22,125 nucleotides of DNA from an uncultured Collinsella sp. (lineage in GTDB: Bacteria; Actinomycetota; Coriobacteriia; Coriobacteriales; Coriobacteriaceae). The translations under genes and the position numbers were made by a program. The notes below the pieces were generated by a model that worked only from the letters and a program-made list of their open reading frames with translations, did no database searches and had not been told where the DNA came from. The stretch spans positions 1-22,125 of the forward strand of contig CAAFEY010000071.1 in the NCBI GenBank assembly GCA_900761995.1, written 5' to 3'. Position 1 is the first letter of the stretch. The number at the start of each line of letters is the position of its first letter. This document shows positions 1 through 7,740 of this stretch, one piece after another.

Positions 1-1715
1 CGATGCGCCTCGCCCTGGAACTGCTTGGCACGACGCTCGGCACGGTTACCGCGCGGGGCCTGCTCGACGGCAGCGGCACCGCCGCGCTCCTCGGCAGCTA
101 CCTCGCGGGCCACGCTCTCAACAGCCTCGTCTACGCGAGCCTGAACGCCCTCGCGCACGCGGGTCTTGCCGCCGCGCTTGGGACGGCTCGGACGCTCGCC
201 GTCGCCGCGACGCTCGTCGCGACCGCGGTTGGAACGACCGGCCACATCGCCGTAGTCATCGCCGTTGCGCTTGCCGTCGCGACGTGCCTGCTCAAGCTTC
301 TTCTTGCTCTTGGACTTGCCGCGCTTGGTCTTCTTCTTCACCTTGAAGGCCGCAGGGTCGCGCTCGGGGTCAACCGCGGGCGGATTGGGACCCACATGCA
401 GGTCGCCGGCCTCGTAGATGTCGGCCGTCTTGTCCATGAGCTTCTCGATCTCGTAGAACTCATCGACATCCTGCTCGGTCACAAACGTGATGGCCCAGCC
501 CAGCTCACCGGCGCGGCCCGTACGGCCAATACGGTGGATGTAGTCGGTCGGCTCGGCCGGCACGTCAAAGTTCACGACGTAGCGCACGTCGCTGATGTCG
601 ATACCGCGGGCGAGGACATCGGTTGCCACCAACACGTCGACGGTGCCGTCGCGGAAGGCAGAAAGCGCGCGCTCGCGCTGCGCCTGGCTGCGGTTGCCGT
701 GAATCGCGGCGGCCTTGATGCCCTTGCGCTCCAGGCGACGGCAGCAGCTGTCGGCGCGGTGCTTGGTGCGCATAAAGACGATGGTGCGCTCCGGGCCCTC
801 CTTCTTGAGGAACTCGGGCAGCAGGTTGTTCTTGGCCTCGATGGACACCGGGAACACAAACTGGTCGACGGTGTCGGCGGTCGACGTGGCGGGCGCGATC
901 TCCACGCGGGCCGGGTCGCTCACCAGGTCGGTGATCTCGCCCACGGCCTCCTCGTCGAGCGTGGCCGAGAACAGCAGCGTCTGACGCTCGGCCGGGGTCT
1001 CGCGCACAATGCGGCGGACGGCGGGCAAAAAGCCCATGTCGAGCATACGGTCGGCCTCGTCGAGCACCAGCACCTTGACCTCGTCTAGGTGGCAGGCGCC
1101 CTGCTCGATCAGGTCGACCAGACGGCCCGGCGTGGCGACCAGGATGTCGCAGCCGTACTTGAGGGCCGCGGTCTGCGGCTTGTAGCTCACGCCGCCCACG
1201 ACGGTCACGGCGACATGGCCGGTGACGTCGGCGATCTTGCTCGCAACCTCGTCGATCTGCTGGGCAAGCTCGCGCGTGGGGGTGATGACGAGCATCACGG
1301 GGCCGCGACCGTTGCCCTCGGGCTTCTTGGCGCCGCGACGGCGGTTGCGGCCGCCACGCTCGCGCACGGGCTTGGGCGGAGCGATGTGCTCCAGGTTGTT
1401 CATGGTCGGCAGCAAAAAGGCGGCCGTCTTGCCGGTGCCGGTCTGAGCGGCGGCAAGCAGGTCGCGGCCCTCGAGCACCACGGGGATCGAGCCGGCCTGC
1501 ACGGGCGTGGGCGCCGTGTAACCAAGGTTCTCGATGGCACGAAGCATCTCGTCCGAAAGGCCCAGCTCGTCGAAGGCGGGCAGGCTCTCGGTCGCGGACT
1601 CGACGGTCTCGGCGGCGCTGGCCTCGTCGGCCGCATCAAAGGCAGCCTGGGTCATGGCCTCGCGGGCCTCGTCCAGAATCTCGGCGTCCGTGACGTCGGA
1701 TACAGAATTACGCAT
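1..1715 (-). CDS. DEAD-box ATP-dependent RNA helicase (3' end outside window)
   Basis: This gene encodes an ATP-dependent RNA helicase that remodels RNA duplexes, probably in ribosome assembly or RNA decay. About 571 residues are visible and the frame is still open at the left edge. Seen motifs: Q-motif region at about residues 48-77, Walker A AQTGTGKT (90-97), PTRELAQQ, TPGRL, DEAD (219-222), SAT, and HRIGRTGRAG (394-403). After about residue 430 the protein becomes a long basic and acidic low-complexity tail rich in R, G, K and E, typical of RhlE/DeaD-like proteins and likely to bind RNA. The ATG at 1713-1715 is preceded by AAGGA at a good distance. It is transcribed away from copA. The family is certain; the exact subfamily (RhlE-like versus CshA/DeaD-like) is not. 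Confidence 0.95.
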   Translation of the reverse strand, partial: MRNSVSDVTDAEILDEAREAMTQAAFDAADEASAAETVESATESLPAFDELGLSDEMLRAIENLGYTAPTPVQAGSIPVVLEGRDLLAAAQTGTGKTAAFLLPTMNNLEHIAPPKPVRERGGRNRRRGAKKPEGNGRGPVMLVITPTRELAQQIDEVASKIADVTGHVAVTVVGGVSYKPQTAALKYGCDILVATPGRLVDLIEQGACHLDEVKVLVLDEADRMLDMGFLPAVRRIVRETPAERQTLLFSATLDEEAVGEITDLVSDPARVEIAPATSTADTVDQFVFPVSIEAKNNLLPEFLKKEGPERTIVFMRTKHRADSCCRRLERKGIKAAAIHGNRSQAQRERALSAFRDGTVDVLVATDVLARGIDISDVRYVVNFDVPAEPTDYIHRIGRTGRAGELGWAITFVTEQDVDEFYEIEKLMDKTADIYEAGDLHVGPNPPAVDPERDPAAFKVKKKTKRGKSKSKKKLEQARRDGKRNGDDYGDVAGRSNRGRDERRGDGERPSRPKRGGKTRVREGVQARVDEAVESVAREVAAEERGGAAAVEQAPRGNRAERRAKQFQGEAH

Positions 1716-2000
1716 ATGTTGTTGTTCCTTATCTGCACGCGTTATGGGCACGGCATGCGGCCGCGCGAGCGTGCTTGGTAGTGCGCTAATACATACAAAA
1801 ACAGGTGCGCACAGAGAGGACGTTGCTCAGCACGCTGGCGATCGCTTTGGCAGCCATATCACGCGCCGTCCAGACGCAGCGGCCCTAAGCGATGGAGCAG
1901 ATTCGCCGCGGGTTAGTATACCCGTGCTTCGCATGCCCCCACGTAAACCACAGATGACAGGGCGGTCGGGGCCGAGCAGAGACTCCCCCGCCGGACAATG
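1716..2000. other. Intergenic leader of the helicase, no gene seen
   Basis: This is the left part of the 570-nt divergent region between the helicase and copA. Read on the minus strand it would be the 5' leader and promoter region of the helicase. A TATACT hexamer lies on the minus strand near 1917-1922, but no convincing -35 box stands 16-18 nt upstream, so I do not call a promoter. Open frames crossing this stretch have no ribosome binding site and no recognisable domain. Long leaders are common for cold-induced helicases, but I see no specific RNA fold. Confidence 0.4.
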
Positions 2001-2135
2001 TCTCAATCTGCAACAGATACTCAGCAAAAACCGGCCTAACCGTTGCAGATTGAGATATACACAAATCTCGTAAAACAACATCTCAATCTATAATAGTTAG
2101 AGGTCATTTTCCCTGCTAGATGTTACAGATTGAGA
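2001..2135. repeat. Palindromic 55-bp repeat cluster 1 (units A and B)
   Basis: There are two units, 2001-2055 and 2081-2135, with starts 80 bp apart. Unit A has arms TCTCAATCTGCAACA and CGTTGCAGATTGAGA; it carries a C at arm position 11 where all other copies have T, and its partner base is G instead of A, so the pair is kept. Unit B has a decayed left arm (TCTCAATCTATAATA) against an intact right arm. The loop of unit A matches the family consensus better on the minus strand, so A appears inverted relative to B. The cluster lies between the divergent helicase and copA promoters. Confidence 0.9.
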
Positions 2136-2209
2136 CGAAGGGCGGGGATGGTGCACCAACCCGGCAATCGACCCCCGCATCGGAATGTCTTACATTTCAA
2201 CTTCTGCTG

Positions 2210-2238
2210 TACACCCCCAGGGGGTATGGGTGTATAGT
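2210..2238 (+). promoter_or_regulatory. CsoR-type copper operator overlapping the copA promoter
   Basis: The core is ACCCCCAGGGGGT at 2213-2225, inside a wider symmetric pair TACACCC (2210-2216) and GGGTGTA (2228-2234). G/C-tract palindromes of this kind are the known operators of the CsoR family, and a csoR gene lies 2.7 kb downstream in the same locus. A -10-like TATAGT at 2233-2238 sits at the right end of the site, so bound repressor would block RNA polymerase. No good -35 box is visible. The copA ribosome binding site AAAGGAG lies just before the ATG at 2286. Confidence 0.8.
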
Positions 2239-2285
2239 ATCAGCAGGTTAACAATTCAAACACCGAGCTACAGAAAGGAGAAGCC

Positions 2286-4625
2286 ATGGCTCAAGAAAAG
2301 TTCGACGTGGGCGGCATGACGTGCGCCGCCTGCCAGGCACATGTGGACCGTGCCGTCAGTAAACTCGACGGCGTCCAAAACGTCGCGGTCAACCTGCTCG
2401 CCGGCTCCATGCTGGTCGACTATAACCCCACGCAGGTTACGACCGACGACATCTGCACCGCCGTCGACCGTGCGGGTTACTCGGCATCGCCCGTCAATGC
2501 GGGCACCGAAGCCGCCACAAGCGGCAGCGCGCAAGCCAGGTCCGGCGCCGCCCATATGGAGTCGCCGACCAAAAAGTTGGAGGCCGCCGCCTCTGCCATG
2601 CGCACCCGTCTCATCATCTCAATCATCTTTCTCATCCCACTGTTCTACATAGGTATGGGACATATGCTCGGCTGGCCGCTGCCCAGCATCTTCACCGACC
2701 ACATCCACAGCATGACGCTCGCCCTCACCGAGCTTGTCCTGCTCATCCCCATCGTCTACGTCAACGACGCGTACTTTATCAACGGCTTCAAATCACTCGT
2801 GCACGGCGCGCCCACCATGGATGCTCTCATCGCCGTCGGAGCCACCGCATCGATCGCCTGGTCGCTCTATGCCATGTTTATCATGGCCGACCAGCTGGCC
2901 GCCGGGCAAGTCCACGATGCCATGACGACGGGCATGGACAACCTATATTTTGAGAGCGCTGGAACGATTCTGTCGCTCGTCACCGTGGGCAAATACCTCG
3001 AGACGCGCAGTAAGTCCAAGACCGGCGGCGCTATCGAGGCGCTCATCGATCTGGCGCCCAAGACCGCGACCGTCGTTGCCGACGATGGCACCGAAACCAC
3101 CGTCGACGTCGACAGCATCCTTCCCGGCCAGGTCCTTCGCGTGCGCCCCGGAGAGTCCATCCCCGTCGATGGCGTGGTGCTCGAGGGCAGCTCGGCCGTG
3201 GACGAGAGCGCGCTCACCGGCGAGTCCATCCCCGTGGAAAAGACCGCCGGCGACACCGTCAACGCCGCCACCGTCAACCGCACGGGCTCGTTTACCTTCC
3301 GCGCCACACGCGTGGGCGCCGACACATCGCTTGCCAAGATCATCCAGCTCGTCGAGGACGCCAATGCCACCAAGGCGCCTATCGCCCGCCTGGCCGATAA
3401 GGTCGCCGGCGTGTTTGTGCCCGTGGTGTTTGTGATCTCGGCCGTGACTTTTGTGGCGTGGATGGCGCTCACCAGCAGCATCAACGAGGCGCTCACTTCC
3501 GCTGTCGCTGTGCTGGTGATCAGTTGTCCGTGTGCGCTCGGCCTGGCCACGCCCGTCGCCATTATGGTGGGCACCGGCAAGGGCGCCGAGATGGGCATCC
3601 TGTTTAAGAGCGCTGAGGCGCTGGAGAACCTGCGCAGCGTGGGCACCGTGGTGCTCGATAAGACGGGCACGGTCACCCGCGGCAAGCCGGCCGTGACCGA
3701 CGTTGTGGTTGCCGCGCGCGCCGACGGCTCGCCCGCTATGAGTGAAAAGGCGTTACTGAAGCTCGCTGCCGCGCTGGAGCGCTCAAGCGAGCACCCGCTG
3801 GCCGAGGCGATTATGGCCGAGTGCGAGGCGCGCGGAATTGTCGCGCGCACGGTCGAGGACTTTGCCGCCGTGCCCGGGCGAGGCGTTACGGCTCGCGAAG
3901 GACAAAACGCCATCGCTGCCGGCAACGTGCGCCTGATGAACGAGCTGGGCGCGGAGGTGCCCGCCGGCGTTGCCGAGCAATTTGCCACCGAGGGCAAAAC
4001 GCCGCTGTTCTTTGCCAAGAACGGCAAGCTTGTCGGTACCATCGCCGTGGCCGACGAGGTCAAAGAAACGAGCGCCGAGGCCATCGCCGCGCTGCGTTCG
4101 CTCGGCGTCGATGTGCGCATGCTCACCGGCGACAACCGCGTGACGGCCGAGGCCATCGCCCGCCGCGTGGGTCTCACCAGCGAACAGGTTATCGCCGACG
4201 TCCTGCCCGCCGACAAGGAGCGCCACGTGCGCGAACTGCAGGATGCGGGCGGCAAGGTCGCCATGGTGGGCGACGGCATCAACGACTCCCCCGCCCTGGC
4301 GCGCGCCGACGTGGGCCTTGCTATCGGCACCGGCGCCGACATCGCCAAGGAGGGCGCCGACGTGGTACTCATGCGCAGCGACCTCATGGACGTCGCCCGC
4401 GCCATCGAGCTGTCGCGCGCTACGATCCGCAACATCAAGCAGGACCTGTTCTGGGCGCTGTTCTACAACGGCATCGGCATTCCGCTAGCGGCGGGCGTGT
4501 TCTTCCCGCTCACCGGGTGGCAGCTCTCGCCGATGTTCGGCGCCGCGGCCATGAGCCTGTCGAGCGTATGTGTCGTAAGCAACGCTCTGCGCCTGAAATC
4601 CGTTAAGCCCAAGACGGCGCACTGA
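2286..4625 (+). CDS. copA: Copper-exporting P-type ATPase CopA
   Basis: This P1B-type ATPase pumps Cu+ out of the cytoplasm across the membrane. The 779-residue protein begins with one heavy-metal-associated domain (GMTCAAC, Cys13 and Cys16). It then has transmembrane helices, the actuator TGES (311-314), the ion-binding CPC in a membrane helix (414-416), the phosphorylation site DKTGT (Asp458), the His-Pro motif of the nucleotide domain (503-504), and GDGIND (662-667). The end of the protein has the YN and MSLSSVCVVSNALRL signatures of Cu+-specific pumps rather than Zn/Cd pumps. Length is normal for a single-HMA CopA. It is followed by copZ and csoR on the same strand and preceded by a CsoR-type operator. 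The start is set by AAAGGAG upstream. Confidence 0.97.
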   Translation: MAQEKFDVGGMTCAACQAHVDRAVSKLDGVQNVAVNLLAGSMLVDYNPTQVTTDDICTAVDRAGYSASPVNAGTEAATSGSAQARSGAAHMESPTKKLEAAASAMRTRLIISIIFLIPLFYIGMGHMLGWPLPSIFTDHIHSMTLALTELVLLIPIVYVNDAYFINGFKSLVHGAPTMDALIAVGATASIAWSLYAMFIMADQLAAGQVHDAMTTGMDNLYFESAGTILSLVTVGKYLETRSKSKTGGAIEALIDLAPKTATVVADDGTETTVDVDSILPGQVLRVRPGESIPVDGVVLEGSSAVDESALTGESIPVEKTAGDTVNAATVNRTGSFTFRATRVGADTSLAKIIQLVEDANATKAPIARLADKVAGVFVPVVFVISAVTFVAWMALTSSINEALTSAVAVLVISCPCALGLATPVAIMVGTGKGAEMGILFKSAEALENLRSVGTVVLDKTGTVTRGKPAVTDVVVAARADGSPAMSEKALLKLAAALERSSEHPLAEAIMAECEARGIVARTVEDFAAVPGRGVTAREGQNAIAAGNVRLMNELGAEVPAGVAEQFATEGKTPLFFAKNGKLVGTIAVADEVKETSAEAIAALRSLGVDVRMLTGDNRVTAEAIARRVGLTSEQVIADVLPADKERHVRELQDAGGKVAMVGDGINDSPALARADVGLAIGTGADIAKEGADVVLMRSDLMDVARAIELSRATIRNIKQDLFWALFYNGIGIPLAAGVFFPLTGWQLSPMFGAAAMSLSSVCVVSNALRLKSVKPKTAH

Positions 4626-4636
4626 TGCACCCGACC

Positions 4637-4694
4637 TTGCCCCTCAAACCGTCGCTCGCGTACCCAAGTACGCTTCGCTCCTCTTTCGGGGCAA
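4637..4694. repeat. Nested inverted repeat between copA and copZ
   Basis: TTGCCCC (4637-4643) is complementary to GGGGCAA (4688-4694), and between them GCGTAC (4658-4663) pairs with GTACGC (4668-4673) around a CCAA loop. It lies just after the copA stop. There is no T-run, so it is not a standard intrinsic terminator. It might protect the copA mRNA end or tune copA against copZ expression, but it could equally be a decayed dispersed palindrome. Confidence 0.5.
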
Positions 4695-4777
4695 TCTCGG
4701 GCACCTCAGCGCACCTTTAAGATGACGCTGTTCACGACTAAACTGTCAGATAATCTCAATCGATAAGGAGTACACCC

Positions 4778-4999
4778 ATGCGATACGCAATCAAGACTTC
4801 CGGCCTTATGTGCGGCCACTGCGACGCTACTGTCGAGACGGCACTGCTCAACGTGGCCGGCGTGACCGACGCCGACGCCGATCACGAGACCCAGACCGTC
4901 CAGGTTGAGTGCGCCGACACCGTGACCGCCGAGCAGCTCGCTGCCGCCGTCGAGGGCGCCGGCGAGAAGTTCCACGCCCTGTCCGTGACCGCCGCGTAG
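4778..4999 (+). CDS. copZ: Copper chaperone CopZ (HMA domain protein)
   Basis: This 73-residue protein is a single heavy-metal-associated domain of the usual beta-alpha-beta-beta-alpha-beta size. Its metal site is MCGHC (the family motif is MxCxxC) in the first loop. It is expected to bind Cu+ in the cytoplasm and pass it to the N-terminal domain or entry site of CopA. The ATG is preceded by AAGGAG at proper spacing. It sits 152 nt after copA and 48 nt before csoR, so all three probably respond to copper together. The long gap after copA leaves room for processing or a second promoter; a GATAAT hexamer at 4750-4755 lacks a clear -35 partner. Confidence 0.93.
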   Translation: MRYAIKTSGLMCGHCDATVETALLNVAGVTDADADHETQTVQVECADTVTAEQLAAAVEGAGEKFHALSVTAA

Positions 5000-5047
5000 C
5001 AGCTACCAGAAGCATTCGACCCCATCGACCAGAAACGAGGACCCGCC

Positions 5048-5320
5048 ATGATGGCAGACCACAAATCGGTGACCCGCATGCTCAAGACGGCACGCGGCCA
5101 GATCGACGGCATCTTGCGGATGGTCGATGAGGACCGCTACTGCGTCGATATTTCCACGCAGCTCATGGCAACGCAGGCGCTCATTGCGCGCATCAACGCC
5201 GATGTGCTCAAGGCGCATATCGAGGGCTGCGTGACTTCGGCAATCGAATCGGGCGACGAAGACCTCAAAGCCGCCAAGCTCGCCGAGATCGAACGCGTCG
5301 TCGACAAGCTCTCCAAGTAA
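5048..5320 (+). CDS. csoR: Copper-sensing transcriptional repressor CsoR
   Basis: This 90-residue, all-helical CsoR/RcnR-family repressor is released from DNA when it binds Cu+. The three copper ligands are present as Cys32, His57 and Cys61, the same 25 and 4 residue spacing as the Cys-His-Cys set of the Mycobacterium tuberculosis prototype. The N-terminal motif RMLKTARGQIDGILRM is the conserved first helix. It is the third gene of the copper locus, and a matching G/C-tract operator stands upstream of copA, which suggests autoregulation if the three genes share a transcript. Two adjacent ATG codons (5048 and 5051) are possible starts; GAGGA upstream suits either. Confidence 0.95.
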   Translation: MMADHKSVTRMLKTARGQIDGILRMVDEDRYCVDISTQLMATQALIARINADVLKAHIEGCVTSAIESGDEDLKAAKLAEIERVVDKLSK

Positions 5321-5331
5321 TTGGGGCATTG

Positions 5332-5411
5332 GGGACGGACTGCTTTGCACCTTCTTGGTGCATCGGGGACAGGTATGTTTGCACCACCTTGGTGCAGATT
5401 GACCTGTCCCC
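5332..5411. repeat. GGGGAC-type palindromic element, one full and one partial copy
   Basis: The full hairpin is 5365-5411: GGGGACAGGT pairs with ACCTGTCCCC (5402-5411), with an inner stem GCACCA (5381-5386) to TGGTGC (5390-5395). Just before it, 5332-5362 holds a partial copy with GGGGAC and GCACC/GGTGC. It lies between csoR and the next gene. Similar GGGGAC hairpins are, as far as I know, frequent in Coriobacteriia genomes and resemble REP elements. A lone TTGGGGACG also recurs near 10135 and 19374. Confidence 0.7.
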
Positions 5412-5466
5412 CTTGCTCTAAATCGGGTATAAAGGCGTGCAGCATATCGAACGAAAGGCAATTTGC

Positions 5467-5940
5467 ATGAATGACTTTATGAAGGGCCGCAATGGCGCCG
5501 ATGAGCTCACCATCGTGATGGGCTTTGTCGGCATCGTCATCGCGATGATCGGATCGATAGCCCATATCCAGTGGCTCAGCTGGATTGCCATCGCCGTAAT
5601 CGTGATTGGCGTGCTGCGCGGCCTGTCCAAAAACATCGACGCACGTCGCAAGGAAAACGCGGCCTTTGTCGCCGCGACCGCTAACGTCCCCGGCCTGGGC
5701 AAGTTCGTAGCGAGCTTGGGTAGCGGCGCCGCGGCTGCCAACGCCTCGCGCACGGCCGGTACCAGCAAGGAAGACTTTGAGCGTGCCAAGCGCACGGCCA
5801 AGAAGATGTGGAAGGGTCGCAAGACCACGGCATACCTCAAGTGCCCCAACTGCGGCCAGATGCTCTCCGTCCCCAAGGGCAAAGGCAAGATCCGCGTCAC
5901 CTGCCCCAAGTGCCACGCCAAGATGGAAACCCGCTCCTAG
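5467..5940 (+). CDS. Small membrane protein with C-terminal zinc ribbon
   Basis: Function is unknown. The 157-residue protein has two hydrophobic segments near the N-terminus (about 14-32 and 36-52), then a basic linker and an Ala/Gly-rich stretch. It ends in a basic region and a zinc ribbon with CPNC (Cys126, Cys129) and CPKC (Cys146, Cys149). The ribbon should face the cytoplasm if the two helices form a hairpin. The ATG at 5467 is preferred because AAAGG lies 8 nt upstream; a GTG at 5437 would add ten residues but lacks a ribosome binding site. A TATAAA hexamer at 5430-5435 may be part of its promoter. It stands alone between the copper locus and a terminator. Confidence 0.8.
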   Translation: MNDFMKGRNGADELTIVMGFVGIVIAMIGSIAHIQWLSWIAIAVIVIGVLRGLSKNIDARRKENAAFVAATANVPGLGKFVASLGSGAAAANASRTAGTSKEDFERAKRTAKKMWKGRKTTAYLKCPNCGQMLSVPKGKGKIRVTCPKCHAKMETRS

Positions 5941-6002
5941 CGCCCGCACGCGGGACAAATTAATCAGGTTTGTTTGTCCCAAATCTTAAGTATTTGTTCG
6001 AT

Positions 6003-6040
6003 AAAAAAGCCGAGGCCTCGTGTTGAGACCTCGGCTTTTT
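6003..6040. terminator. Bidirectional intrinsic terminator
   Basis: AGCCGAGG (6008-6015) pairs with CCTCGGCT (6029-6036), with further CTC/GAG pairing inside. It is flanked by an A-run on the left and a T-run on the right, so it can stop transcription from both sides. It separates the converging zinc-ribbon gene and amidohydrolase gene. Confidence 0.9.
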
Positions 6041-6073
6041 GCATGCGGCAACGGAGCTGCCCCTTTGTCACAT

Positions 6074-7444
6074 CTACGCCACACCGTCGCGGGCCAGCTC
6101 CTCAGCCAGCGCTTCGGCAGGCATGGCCATAATCGCGTCGAGCTCGGCGTCCACCTCGGGAATACGCTTCACCTTGAGCTTGCGTACCAGATCACCGCGA
6201 CACATCACATGCGTCGGCTCACGCAGAGCGCACAGGTCATCGAGCGGATTCTTGCGCGTCACCAGGATATCGGCGGCCTTGCCGCACTCGATCGTACCGG
6301 TCTCGCCGCCCAGCCCCAGCAGCTCGGCGTTGACTTGCGTAGCCGTATGCAGCGCGAAGGCGTTGCTCACACCGACATACTTGGCAAAATAGGCAACCTC
6401 ACGCCACATGTCGTACTGCGTCACGAACGGGCAGCTTGAGTCCGTGCCCAGGCCCACCTTAATGCCAGCTTCCAGTGCGGCACGGGCGCTCTCGATGATG
6501 CCCGAGCACACGATGTCGCCGTTCTTCTTTTGTGTATCGGTCGAATGGGTCTTTTCCGGGTCGAGCAATACAAACGGCAGCGCCGGGCTGATCGTGCAGG
6601 TCACGCTCGGCGCGCGTCCCTCGAGCTGTGTGCCCGCGGCGCCGCGATACAGCTCCAGGATCTCGGGCGTCATCGGGGCACCGTGCTCGATCGTGTCGAC
6701 CCCGGCCTCAAGCGCGGCCTTCACGCCCTCGGTGCTCTCGACATGAGCCATAACCGGCAGACCCACCTCGTGCGCCGCCTTGCACGCCGCCGCGGCAACC
6801 TCCACCGGCATACGCAGCACGCCCGGCTCGCCCACCTCGGTCGCATCGAACACACCGCCCGTTACGAACAGCTTAATGACATCGGCACCGCGCGCATACA
6901 GATCGCGCACCTGCTCGGCTGCCTCGACGGGGCTGTTGGCCACCTGGGCGAACAAGCCCGCGCCATGGCCGCCCGGCACCGTGACGCCCGTTCCCGGCGC
7001 TACCAGGCGCGGACCCTGATACTTGCCGGCGTCGATAGCGTCGCGCACGGCAATGTCGGCAAACAACGGGTCGCCCGCGCCGCGCACCGTGGTCACGCCG
7101 CTTGCCAGCTGCTGCTGGGCACTGCCCTTGAGGATGCGGCGGACGATGGCACGGCCCACGGGATTATCGAGTTTCTTCATCAGCGCTCCCGCATCGCCGG
7201 CCGAGACAGGCTTGCCCGAACCGCACAGGTGCACGTGCATATTGATGAGACCGGGCATGAGATACGCACCACCCAGGTCGATAACCTCGGCACCTGCAGG
7301 CGCCTGTGCCACAGCACTCGGCCCCATCCAGGTGATGACGCCGCGCTCAACAGTCACGGCCATATCGGGTTGCGGCTCCATATGTTCCGAACCATCCAGA
7401 ATGGTCGCATTGATAAACAACGTGGAACGATCGGCAGACGCCAT
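6074..7444 (-). CDS. Metal-dependent amidohydrolase (imidazolonepropionase-like)
   Basis: This is a cytoplasmic amidohydrolase-superfamily enzyme with a TIM-barrel fold, 456 residues. Visible metal and catalytic residues are the HVH pair (His70, His72), Lys191 in VIKLFVTGG (probably the carboxylated bridging lysine), His234 in AHVES, His254 in EHG, and Asp335 in GTDSS. This set fits the branch that includes Xaa-Pro dipeptidases and related hydrolases often labelled imidazolonepropionase-like; no hut genes are nearby, so histidine breakdown is unlikely. The substrate cannot be told from sequence. The ATG at 7442-7444 is chosen because GGAGG lies upstream; a longer frame to 7669 would run through the palindromic repeat and is rejected. 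Confidence 0.9.
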   Translation of the reverse strand: MASADRSTLFINATILDGSEHMEPQPDMAVTVERGVITWMGPSAVAQAPAGAEVIDLGGAYLMPGLINMHVHLCGSGKPVSAGDAGALMKKLDNPVGRAIVRRILKGSAQQQLASGVTTVRGAGDPLFADIAVRDAIDAGKYQGPRLVAPGTGVTVPGGHGAGLFAQVANSPVEAAEQVRDLYARGADVIKLFVTGGVFDATEVGEPGVLRMPVEVAAAACKAAHEVGLPVMAHVESTEGVKAALEAGVDTIEHGAPMTPEILELYRGAAGTQLEGRAPSVTCTISPALPFVLLDPEKTHSTDTQKKNGDIVCSGIIESARAALEAGIKVGLGTDSSCPFVTQYDMWREVAYFAKYVGVSNAFALHTATQVNAELLGLGGETGTIECGKAADILVTRKNPLDDLCALREPTHVMCRGDLVRKLKVKRIPEVDAELDAIMAMPAEALAEELARDGVA

Positions 7445-7595
7445 ATCGAGCTCCTCCCTCACAATTAACTTGAACATTTGTCCATTATCACCTAGTCCCG
7501 CTGGATTGCTGCAGACGCATCGGTTAACGGAAGGAAGAGGGGATGTGGGGAGACGGAACACGTTGCAGTCCCACCCCAGCGACACCAGGGAAATG

Positions 7596-7731
7596 TCTCG
7601 ATCTGTAACAGGTACAGGGTTATTAGGCCCCTTGATGTTACAGATCGAGACATTCGGTCGACGTTTCACCGGCTTGTCTCGATCTGTAACAATTACGAGC
7701 TCAAACAGCCTCTAAACGTTACAGATCGAGA
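7596..7731. repeat. Palindromic 55-bp repeat cluster 2 (units C and D)
   Basis: The units are 7596-7650 and 7677-7731, with starts 81 bp apart (the only spacing that differs from 80). Both have TCTCGATCTGTAACA as left arm; unit C pairs over 17 bp when the flanking TG and CA are counted. Cluster 2 ends only 9 nt from the stop codon of the nuclease-like gene at 7741, on its 3' side, and lies upstream of the amidohydrolase. Confidence 0.93.
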
Positions 7732-7740
7732 CAAAACCTC

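Noticed and set aside
3..1781. Long plus-strand frames opposite the helicase
   Set aside because: They are shadows of the minus-strand DEAD-box helicase, which carries all the family motifs.
2867..4438. 523-codon open frame antisense to copA
   Set aside because: It is Ser/Thr/Ala-rich low-complexity sequence typical of the reverse strand of GC-rich genes; copA in the other strand is certain.
7445..7669. Extended N-terminus of the amidohydrolase
   Set aside because: The added residues would be encoded by the palindromic repeat; GGAGG precedes the ATG at 7444 and the enzyme fold starts there.
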